Assembly: GCA_019244985.1 (NCBI GenBank)
Contig: JAFASB010000260.1
Location: 1-7,494, forward strand
Direction of reading: 5' to 3'
DNA: 7,494 bases
Source of the DNA: Acidimicrobiia bacterium
GTDB taxonomy: Bacteria; Actinomycetota; Acidimicrobiia; Acidimicrobiales; AC-14
Part shown: piece after piece, positions 1-5,135 of the stretch
How the letters are laid out: each line of letters starts with the position of its first letter
Numbering within the stretch: position 1 is the stretch's first letter
Program-made: the position numbers and the translations under genes
The notes under the pieces: generated by a model
Database searches by the model: none
Told to the model about the DNA's origin: nothing
What the model saw: only the letters and a program-made list of their open reading frames with translations

Positions 1-208
1 CCGCCTGGTTGCGGTGGAATCCCGGTGTTGATAAGCCGCCAAGCAAGACGGCCACTAGCGATCCAAGCGCGCAAGTGATGAGGTACCGCGGCACGGCGCG
101 GCGCAACGCGTCGGCGTAAGCATCGCTTCCGACGATCAGTTCGAGGGCTGCTGGCTTGCCCCGTGCCAGCCACCACCCATCCCGCTTCAGCACCGTGGCC
201 TGTTGCAC
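1..208 (-). CDS. Partial small membrane protein (5' end only), unknown function
   Basis: This is the N-terminal 69 codons of a minus-strand gene that runs off the left edge. The start is a GTG at 208-206. It is chosen because GGAGGT lies on the minus strand at 220-215, six bases upstream, which is ideal Shine-Dalgarno spacing. The peptide begins MQQATVLKRDGWWLARGK. It then has a mixed, charged stretch (residues 20-42) and a hydrophobic segment at about residues 43-58 (YLITCALGSLVAVLLGG) that looks like one transmembrane helix, followed by a short polar tail at the window edge. The charged N-terminus before the helix suggests a cytoplasmic N-terminal part, but topology cannot be settled from a fragment. 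I do not recognise the family. The reading frame is open throughout and its codons are rich in G/C at third positions, so I consider it real. Confidence 0.6.
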   Translation of the reverse strand, partial: MQQATVLKRDGWWLARGKPAALELIVGSDAYADALRRAVPRYLITCALGSLVAVLLGGLSTPGFHRNQA

Positions 209-214
209 AGTGTG

Positions 215-220
215 ACCTCC
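215..220 (-). promoter_or_regulatory. Shine-Dalgarno GGAGGT for the left-edge gene
   Basis: GGAGGT on the minus strand is followed by six bases (CACACT) and then GTG. It is the best ribosome binding site in the left half of the window and fixes the start of the partial membrane protein gene. Confidence 0.65.
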
Positions 221-241
221 AGCAGCGTCTGTGTGCCCGCG

Positions 242-270
242 ACGATACGGGGCAGGCCCGGTCGGTTTCC
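242..270 (-). promoter_or_regulatory. Candidate promoter of the left-edge membrane protein gene
   Basis: On the minus strand TATCGT (247-242) fits the actinobacterial -10 pattern TAnnnT. GGAAAC lies 17 bases upstream of it (270-265). The GGAAAC with a nearby CGT also recalls ECF-sigma promoters, but the spacing is not an exact match. Transcription would start near 235, giving a leader of about 27 bases that contains the Shine-Dalgarno. This is pattern matching only. Confidence 0.25.
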
Positions 271-302
271 GATCTCCTTCCGCCGCGACGGCGGGCCGTC
301 AG

Positions 303-320
303 ACCCGCACAGAGTGCCGG
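303..320 (-). repeat. 18-bp hairpin repeat, copy 1 (downstream of UPF0158 gene)
   Basis: Read on the minus strand this is CCGGCACTCTGTGCGGGT, identical over 18 bases to 1697-1714 on the plus strand. It can fold as CCGGCAC / TCT / GTGCGGG, seven pairs with one mismatch. It begins 21 bases past the stop codon of the UPF0158 gene, in that gene's sense orientation. No T-run follows, so it is a U-less terminator candidate at best; a REP-like intergenic hairpin is an alternative. Confidence 0.55.
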
Positions 321-341
321 GTACAGCGCTGTCGCGTCAGG

Positions 342-1046
342 TCAACGCGCAGTGGCGTCGGGCACTTTGGGCCGGTAGCCGGCGTCGGCGAGCCAGGCTC
401 GGGCCCGGCCCCGGCGACGCTCGTCAGAGAAGCGGTACCAGTCGTCCTCCTCGTCGGGCCAGCGCATCAGCGTCTTTGAACCGCCGGAACGCTCCCTTGC
501 CGTCGATGGCGATGCCAAGGCGGTCGGCAACGCCCGGATCGGAGCGAGTGGCGACGAAGTCCTGCATGTCGCGGTAGGCCTCGCCGGATCCCTCAGAGGG
601 CACCCACAGCCAGCGTTCGTCGTCATCGACAGGCAGAGCCTCGCCGATCTCGTCTTGGTACTCGAGCGCGGACTGGGTCCAGACCTCTCCGGTGTGGAGG
701 TCGATGCGGCCGCCGTCGGCGCCGAGCTCGTCCTCGAGCAGCTCGGAGAGCTCCTCGAGGTCGACCGCCAGCTCCACCAGGTGTGATGGCTCACCGCTTC
801 CGAGGGCGCAATCGATCTCTACTGCGAGCTGCTCGTCGCCTTCCCAGCCTCGCTTCCGAAGGACCCGAGCGCTCGCTCGGCCGACGGACGGGCCCCCGAG
901 ACGCCCTGGCGCAAGGCGATCAACAAGGCGTCGCCCGCGAACTGCAGGAACCGCTCGAGGTCGATCGCCTCCACGGCCGCCACCACGGCGGCGCCGTCGA
1001 CGCGGGCCAGCGCGCCACGAAGGGCACGCCGACGCTCGGTGTCCAC
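342..1046 (-). pseudogene. UPF0158 family protein, interrupted by two frameshifts
   Basis: Three segments on the minus strand together make one protein of about 233 residues, the length I expect for actinobacterial UPF0158 proteins. Segment 1 (GTG at 1046 to about 870) contains FAGDALLIALRQGVSGA. Segment 2 (about 869 to 471, a different frame) contains RKRGWEGDEQLA, VDLEELSELLED, GGRIDLHTGEVW and GKGAFRRFKD. Segment 3 (about 470 to 342, back in the frame of segment 1) contains DDWYRFSDERRRGRARAWL. Segment 1 alone would stop at 819 after 75 residues. Joining 1 to 2 needs one added base in the self-complementary stretch near 866-873. Joining 2 to 3 needs two added bases or one removed near 470. 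Two lesions could mean a true pseudogene or sequencing errors in GC-rich DNA, since all three parts look well preserved. The family has no established function that I can name. GTG 1046 is the first start after an in-frame TGA; a GGAGG lies very close (two bases) to it. Confidence 0.8.
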
Positions 1047-1158
1047 GCCTCCAGTCTTCCGGCCTCATCGGCTGTGTTCGAACCCGCCCGCCCGGGCCGC
1101 CGCCAGAAGGCCGAGCCCCGACGAAACCTAGGGCGCGCTTGGATGAGCGAGAGGCGCC

Positions 1159-1172
1159 CTGTACCCGGCACT
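1159..1172 (+). repeat. 14-bp partial copy of the hairpin repeat region
   Basis: CTGTACCCGGCACT here equals the reverse complement of 313-326, which covers half of hairpin repeat copy 1 plus its flank. It shares the CCGGCACT core with copy 2 (1697-1714), but lacks the second half of the hairpin. It sits in the gap between the divergent UPF0158 and hypothetical genes. Confidence 0.4.
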
Positions 1173-1196
1173 TCCGAGCGCCAGCCTCGAACGCCA

Positions 1197-1245
1197 AGTG
1201 TTTGCTCACCCACTGGTGCGACGGCCCGCTGAGTGAGCAAACACT
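1197..1245. repeat. Perfect 13-bp inverted repeat between divergent genes
   Basis: AGTGTTTGCTCAC (1197-1209) and GTGAGCAAACACT (1233-1245) are exact reverse complements separated by 23 bases. The right arm lies inside a partial palindrome GAGTGAGCAAACACTC (1231-1246), a layout typical of TetR-type operator boxes. It may therefore be two operator copies in opposite orientation rather than an RNA hairpin. It lies upstream of the start of the UPF0158 gene (minus) and 45 bases before the predicted -10 of the plus-strand gene. No T-run follows either arm. Confidence 0.6.
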
Positions 1246-1289
1246 CCGGCTCCGGTGTCACGCAGGTGCCGATACCGAGCGGCCAGACG

Positions 1290-1295
1290 TAGCGT
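1290..1295 (+). promoter_or_regulatory. Predicted -10 element TAGCGT, leaderless type
   Basis: TAGCGT fits the actinobacterial -10 pattern TAnnnT and is followed after exactly ten bases by ATG at 1306. That distance puts the transcription start at or next to the start codon. The same hexamer with the same ten-base distance precedes the GTG at 3945, which supports both. No clear Shine-Dalgarno precedes ATG 1306. Confidence 0.5.
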
Positions 1296-1305
1296 GCTTT
1301 GCCGG

Positions 1306-1653
1306 ATGGAGGAACCCAGTTGGCTCGGCCCGTTGATGCGGATACCCGCCGAGTTCAGGAGTGGGGAACGTTCCGTTCGCCAGCTTTTCCAGGACGCTCG
1401 TCCCGAGGTGGATGACGCCAACTTCCTAGCGATGGTGCGGGAGGCGCTCGCTACGTCGCCAGAAACCGTCGCCCTTTGGCAGACGTATTCCTACGACAAG
1501 CGCGGGTCGCCAAGCCCTTACCTCGATGGAGTCGAGGTCGGCTTCTATGACGGCGGTAGCCGGGATGTTCGGCGATACGACAACGAGATTGACGCGTGCG
1601 CGGACTTCATCCGCAGCGAGGCGCTGTGGGTGTTGGAGCGGCGGACGGTGTAG
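1306..1653 (+). CDS. Hypothetical small acidic protein (115 aa)
   Basis: I do not recognise this family. The protein is soluble (no signal peptide or membrane segment). It has an N-terminal basic/mixed part (residues 12-32), a probable helix (DDANFLAMVREALATSPET, about 36-54) and an aromatic-rich C-terminal half. That half contains LWQTYSYDKRGSPSPYLDGV (58-77), VGFYDGG (78-84) and a final helix with CADFIRSEALWVLERR (98-113). Size, acidity and the aromatic-rich fold recall small immunity-like or effector-binding proteins, but that is only an impression. The start at ATG 1306 is preferred because a TAGCGT element lies ten bases upstream. The longer reading from GTG 1255 would cover that promoter, and ATG 1336 is a shorter alternative. 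It is divergent from the UPF0158 gene, across a 259-base gap that holds the 13-bp inverted repeat. An 18-bp hairpin repeat lies 43 bases after the stop. Confidence 0.65.
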   Translation: MEEPSWLGPLMRIPAEFRSGERSVRQLFQDARPEVDDANFLAMVREALATSPETVALWQTYSYDKRGSPSPYLDGVEVGFYDGGSRDVRRYDNEIDACADFIRSEALWVLERRTV

Positions 1654-2069
1654 CGCATACGTGCCGGTAGGTGCGCCTGACAAGGCCGCTCCGGGTCCGG
1701 CACTCTGTGCGGGTTAGCTATAGGCAAGCGCAGGGGGAACGCACTTCTTCGTGGATGCTTTGCTCGTCATCGCGGAATTGGAGTTGACCCGGTTCAATCA
1801 CGCACGTGCGGGCACCCGGCGTCAGCCGAGAGTGACTGCCCGGCCAAGTTTTCGGCGCCGCGACGTGGTCCCCCACCACCCCGGCGGCCGACGCAACGAC
1901 CCTGCGTCGGAGGCAGCACTCCGACACGGATGTGCCACCGAGCGCCGTGAGGCCTGAAAGCAGCGCGCGGCTGCAAGCTGTGTCAGATCCGTGTCAAACG
2001 GGCCGTCGCCGAGCAGTCGGAATGACCGCCGCTTGGGCTCCCATGCACGTGACCTGCGGCTTTGTCTAG
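1654..2069. other. Intergenic stretch of about 400 bases with no convincing gene
   Basis: It holds hairpin repeat copy 2 (1697-1714), a GTGTCA direct repeat with 11-base period (1980-1985 and 1991-1996), and a 9-bp inverted repeat GACACGGAT/ATCCGTGTC (1923-1931 and 1987-1995). Open frames on both strands (for example 1751-1957 plus and 1927-1718 minus) show no family signature, ribosome binding site or protein-like composition. No integrase, transposase or second copy of the tRNA 3' end is visible, although this is the 3' side of tRNA-Cys, where islands often integrate. Confidence 0.5.
1697..1714 (+). repeat. 18-bp hairpin repeat, copy 2 (downstream of hypothetical gene)
   Basis: CCGGCACTCTGTGCGGGT is identical to the minus-strand reading of 303-320. 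It begins 43 bases past the stop of the hypothetical gene and has the same orientation relative to that gene as copy 1 has to UPF0158. It folds with a three-base loop and one mismatch in seven pairs. No T-run follows. Confidence 0.55.
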
Positions 2070-2141
2070 AGGCGGCGAGCGGAATCGAACCGCTGTAACA
2101 GGCTTTGCAGGCCCGTGCCTAAACCACTCGGCCACGCCGCC
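2070..2141 (-). tRNA. tRNA-Cys (anticodon GCA)
   Basis: The minus strand folds into a complete cloverleaf of 72 bases. The acceptor stem is GGCGGCG with CGCCGCC, the D arm closes GCC/GGC, and the anticodon stem is CGGGC/GCCTG around the loop CTGCAAA, with anticodon GCA at 2108-2106. The T arm is AGCGG-TTCGATT-CCGCT. The discriminator base (2070) is U, as required for cysteine identity. The CCA end is not encoded. It lies 25 bases downstream of the GGDEF-EAL gene on the same strand and may be read through from it; no separate promoter was recognised. It charges cysteine for translation. Confidence 0.97.
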
Positions 2142-2166
2142 GCGGGCTAGAAGCTACCGGGCGACG

Positions 2167-3831
2167 TCAGACGCGGGCGGTGGGCGCTTGGCGGGGCCGC
2201 TTGCGAGGGGCGCCCCTGAGGAGCTCCTCGATGGTCTCGGGCGGCTGCGGGCGGGAGAACAGGTAGCCCTGCGCCAGGTCGCAACCGAGCCCCCGAAGCT
2301 CCTCGAGCTGTTCGGGAGTCTCGACACCCTCGGCCACGGTGGCGAGGTGGAGGGCGTGGGCCATGTCGACGACGGCCTTCACGATCGCCGTGTCCTCGGG
2401 GGACGTGTTGAGCGCCCGGACGAAGGACTGGTCGATCTTCAGGACGTCGAGAGCGAAGTTGCGGACATAGCTGACCGACGAATACCCGGTACCGAAGTCG
2501 TCGATGGCGAGGGTGACTCCGAGGGCCTTCGCCTTGCGCAGCCCGGCCCAGGCGGCGACGACGTCGCCCATGAGGGCAGCCTCGGTGATCTCGAGGCAAA
2601 GCTGCTCCGGGTGCGCGCCGGTGCGCTGGAGGACACGCGTGACCACATCGCCGAAGTGGGCCTGCAGGAGCTGCCTCGGCGAGACGTTCACCGAGACGCG
2701 GAGTCTCCCCAGGTCCGGGAAGGCCTTGCTCCACGCCACGACCTGGTGGCACGCCTCTCCGAGCAGCCACTCGCCCACCGGGACGATCAGTCCGCTGTCT
2801 TCGAGCTGAGGGACGAACTCGAGGGGCGGGATCGTGCCCCGTGCCGGGTCCTCCCACCGAAGCAGTGCCTCGACACCGACGATGCGCTCTTCGCCCACGT
2901 CGATGATCGGTTGGTAGTGGAGGGCGAACTCGTCGTTGTCGAGTGCGTCGCGGAGGCGCTGCTCGAACTTGTTGCGATTGACGCGGTCGGCCTTCATCGA
3001 GCGGTCGAAGACCGTGTACCGGCCGGGGCCTTGCCCCTTCGCCCGGTGCATGGCGGCGTCGGCGTCGTGCAGCAGTGTGTCGGCTGAGTCCTTGCGTCCC
3101 CGTGCGAGGGGGTCGGAGAAGGAGATGCCCACGCTGGCGCTGACGGCCAGCTCGGCGTCCTTCACGAAGAACGGATGACCCAGGGCCATCAGCAGGCGCT
3201 CGGCGATGGTCTCGGCCTCGCCCGTGTAGGACACCTCCTGGCACACGACCACGAACTCGTCGCCGCCGAGGCGGGCGAGCAGGTCCTCGCCGCGGACGGC
3301 GGCCCGCAGCCGCTCGGCGACGTTGGTCAGGAGAACGTCGCCGGCCGCGTGCCCGTAGGTGTCGTTTACCCACTTGAAGCGGTCGAGGTCGATGAAGAGA
3401 ACGGCGACTCGAGCATCCCGCTGACGGCCCTCCGCCAGGGCGTCGGTCAGGCGCTCGTGCAGCAGGATGCGGTTGGGCAGCCCGGTCAGCGGGTCGTAGA
3501 GGGCGCGCCGGGCCTCGGCATGCGCAGAATTGCGCACGCTCTTCCGCCATTGCCGCGAGGCGAACATGATCAGGCCGATGGCGACGGTCGCCAGGAAAAA
3601 GACGACGGCGTCAGCCTGGGTCCCCTTGCGCCCTGCCGACTCCTCGGCCAGCCAGGCGGGCAGCCGGAAGTGGAGGGCGAGAGCGAAGACAACCAGCGAG
3701 CAGCCGGCGGCCGCGACCAGGTCGCCGGCGGTGCGCATCCGAGAAGCGCCGCTCTTGGAAGTCTCCACGAAACGGGTGTCGACAAGCCTTTCGGGCGTCT
3801 TGATAGGTCGTTCGGGGGGTTTCTCGGCCAT
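2167..3831 (-). CDS. Membrane-anchored GGDEF-EAL cyclic-di-GMP enzyme (554 aa)
   Basis: This protein makes and/or degrades the second messenger cyclic di-GMP at the inner face of the membrane. After a 35-residue basic/polar N-terminus there are two hydrophobic segments (about 38-54 and 74-91) joined by a short loop, with no PAS, GAF or other sensor domain. The GGDEF domain spans about 110-275. It has DPLTGLPNR at 113-121, the signature GGDEF at 189-193, and an inhibitory-site RxxD (R180, D183) exactly five residues before it. The EAL domain spans about 285-540. It has EAL at 321-323 followed by LRW, Asn382 in NVSPRQL, ExxE in LEITE (413-417), DDFGTGYSS (444-452), Lys465 in LKID, and E501 and E504 in AEGVET. 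All the usual catalytic residues are present in both domains, so either activity is possible. The ATG at 3831 gives the full membrane anchor but has no clear Shine-Dalgarno. The gene is divergent from the oxoamine synthase gene, and tRNA-Cys follows its stop. Confidence 0.95.
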   Translation of the reverse strand: MAEKPPERPIKTPERLVDTRFVETSKSGASRMRTAGDLVAAAGCSLVVFALALHFRLPAWLAEESAGRKGTQADAVVFFLATVAIGLIMFASRQWRKSVRNSAHAEARRALYDPLTGLPNRILLHERLTDALAEGRQRDARVAVLFIDLDRFKWVNDTYGHAAGDVLLTNVAERLRAAVRGEDLLARLGGDEFVVVCQEVSYTGEAETIAERLLMALGHPFFVKDAELAVSASVGISFSDPLARGRKDSADTLLHDADAAMHRAKGQGPGRYTVFDRSMKADRVNRNKFEQRLRDALDNDEFALHYQPIIDVGEERIVGVEALLRWEDPARGTIPPLEFVPQLEDSGLIVPVGEWLLGEACHQVVAWSKAFPDLGRLRVSVNVSPRQLLQAHFGDVVTRVLQRTGAHPEQLCLEITEAALMGDVVAAWAGLRKAKALGVTLAIDDFGTGYSSVSYVRNFALDVLKIDQSFVRALNTSPEDTAIVKAVVDMAHALHLATVAEGVETPEQLEELRGLGCDLAQGYLFSRPQPPETIEELLRGAPRKRPRQAPTARV

Positions 3832-3892
3832 GGTGTCAATGCGCGCAATCGGGTGGCGGGCCCATTCGGCGCTCTTTCACCACTTCACATGC

Positions 3893-3920
3893 GGGCCGCC
3901 CGTCCGTGGCCGGGCGGCCC
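3893..3920. repeat. Perfect 10-bp GC-only inverted repeat in the divergent promoter region
   Basis: GGGCCGCCCG (3893-3902) and CGGGCGGCCC (3911-3920) pair perfectly around an eight-base loop, TCCGTGGC. It lies between the divergent GGDEF-EAL and oxoamine synthase genes, nine bases before the predicted -10 at 3929. The GTG at 3906, the longest possible start of the synthase, lies in the loop, which argues against that start. Possible roles are a transcription block that insulates the two genes, or a protein-binding palindrome. Confidence 0.6.
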
Positions 3921-3928
3921 CCACCCGG

Positions 3929-3934
3929 TAGCGT
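3929..3934 (+). promoter_or_regulatory. Predicted -10 element TAGCGT, leaderless type
   Basis: TAGCGT, then ten bases, then GTG at 3945. It has the same hexamer and distance as at 1290-1295/1306. No Shine-Dalgarno precedes GTG 3945, so a leaderless transcript would explain translation of the operon's first gene. A convincing -35 is not visible. Confidence 0.5.
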
Positions 3935-3944
3935 CGCGGGCCTG

Positions 3945-5135
3945 GTGGTCGGGGACATCTTCGCCAAGTGCTCGAATCCGCGGAAAGACCTCTACCTCGA
4001 GGCCGTTGCCGCCGGCTATGGCCCTTTCTTCAAGGAGATGGCCAGTGAGTCGGGGCCGACCGTCGTCCATGAGGGCCGGCCGGTCATCATGCTCGGGTCG
4101 AACAATTACCTCGGGCTGACGAGCGACCCCCGCGTCAAGAACGCAGCCGCCAACGCCGTCGACAAGTACGGCAGCGGCGTCACGGGTAGCCGACTCATGA
4201 ACGGCACCCTGCCCCTCCACCGCGAGCTCGAGGAGACGCTCCTCGACTGGCTGGGCGGCGACGACTGCCTGGTCTTCACCACGGGCTACGCCGTGAACCT
4301 CGGTGTGCTCTCGACGCTCGTGGGGGCCGACGACGAGGTCTTCCTCGACTCGTCGTGCCACGCCAGCTTGGCCGATGGGGCGAAGATGGCGTCGGGGGCG
4401 ACGACGTTCTTCCGCCACAACTCGGTCGACAGCCTTCGGAAGCGCATCCGCACGTGGCGCCAGCAGAGCGAAGGTGGCGCGCTCGTCGCCGTCGACACCG
4501 TGTACTCGATGGAGGGCGACGTGGCGCCGCTGCGCCAGATCGCCGACGTCTGCAACGAGTTCGGGGCCCGCCTGCTCGTCGACGAAGCCCATGCCCTCGG
4601 CGTCCTCGGGCCCAAGGGTGCTGGCCTCGCCGCCGACACGAGCATCCAGGCCGACCTCGTCATGGGCACGTTCTCCAAGTCGCTGGCATCCTGCGGTGGC
4701 TTCCTCATCGGCCCCAGCTCGGTGCTCGACTGGTTCCGCATCGCCTGCCGTCCCTTCCTGTTCACGGCGTCGGGCGTGCCCGCGGCGCTGGGCGCCGCCC
4801 TTGCCTCTGTCCGCATCGCCATCGAGGAGGACTGGCGGCGGGAGGCCGTGCAGGCCCGCGCCACCCAACTGCGCTCGGGCCTCCGAGACCTCGGTTTCGA
4901 GGCCGGCGGTGATCCGGGCTCGCCGATCGTCCCCGTCCACATCGGCGACGACCTCCAGGCCGCGCTGCTCTGGAAGGCGCTCCTCGACCACGGCGTGTAC
5001 GTCAACTGCGCGCTGGCGCCGGCCGTCTCCGTGAAGCGAGCGCTGCTGCGCACGTCGGTCATGGCCACCCATACCGAGCGCCACATCGACGACGCGCTCC
5101 ACATCTTCGAGGCCGCCCGATCCTCGTTGGGCTGA
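3945..5135 (+). CDS. Alpha-oxoamine synthase, serine palmitoyltransferase-like (396 aa)
   Basis: A cytoplasmic PLP enzyme of the family that condenses an amino acid with an acyl thioester and releases CO2 (BioF, Kbl, HemA, SPT). Counting from GTG 3945, the pyridoxal lysine is K245 in GTFSKSLASCGG. D213 and H216 (DEAHALG) hold the cofactor ring nitrogen and substrate region, and H139 (SSCHAS) stacks on the ring. Length is normal. The core phrases SNNYLGL, GSGVTGSRLMNGTLPLHRELE, YSMEGD, MGTFSKSLAS and the C-terminal VMATHT recall Bacteroides-type serine palmitoyltransferase more than BioF or glycine acetyltransferase. That suggests it makes 3-ketosphinganine from serine and a palmitoyl thioester; this is inference, and Kbl-like activity is the alternative. 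The start at GTG 3945 gives MVGDIFAKC, the usual beginning for close relatives as I recall them. It avoids the upstream hairpin and lies ten bases after TAGCGT. The C-terminus overlaps the SDR gene by 16 bases. Confidence 0.85.
   Translation: MVGDIFAKCSNPRKDLYLEAVAAGYGPFFKEMASESGPTVVHEGRPVIMLGSNNYLGLTSDPRVKNAAANAVDKYGSGVTGSRLMNGTLPLHRELEETLLDWLGGDDCLVFTTGYAVNLGVLSTLVGADDEVFLDSSCHASLADGAKMASGATTFFRHNSVDSLRKRIRTWRQQSEGGALVAVDTVYSMEGDVAPLRQIADVCNEFGARLLVDEAHALGVLGPKGAGLAADTSIQADLVMGTFSKSLASCGGFLIGPSSVLDWFRIACRPFLFTASGVPAALGAALASVRIAIEEDWRREAVQARATQLRSGLRDLGFEAGGDPGSPIVPVHIGDDLQAALLWKALLDHGVYVNCALAPAVSVKRALLRTSVMATHTERHIDDALHIFEAARSSLG

Noticed and set aside
1077..1083. TTCGAAC resembling a tRNA T-loop
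   Set aside because: Flanking bases do not pair into a T stem and no other cloverleaf arms are present.
424..1209. Single 261-residue ORF as the true UPF0158 protein
   Set aside because: Its first half is low-complexity Arg/Gly-rich sequence, whereas the family N-terminus is in another frame (1046 to about 870) and the family C-terminus in that same other frame (about 470 to 342).
692..1336. Plus-strand frames antisense to the UPF0158 gene
   Set aside because: Ser/Arg/Pro-rich shadow translations without motifs.
1718..1976. Small open frames before tRNA-Cys on both strands
   Set aside because: No ribosome binding site, family signature or protein-like composition; one overlaps repeats.
3906..3908. 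GTG at 3906 as start of the oxoamine synthase
   Set aside because: It lies in the loop of a 10-bp hairpin, adds a Pro/Gly-rich stretch unlike the family, and has no ribosome binding site; GTG 3945 fits better.
2062..4119. Long plus-strand open frames opposite the GGDEF-EAL gene
   Set aside because: They are antisense to a gene with complete GGDEF and EAL signatures, show no domains, and one begins inside tRNA-Cys; high-GC codon use makes such shadows common.
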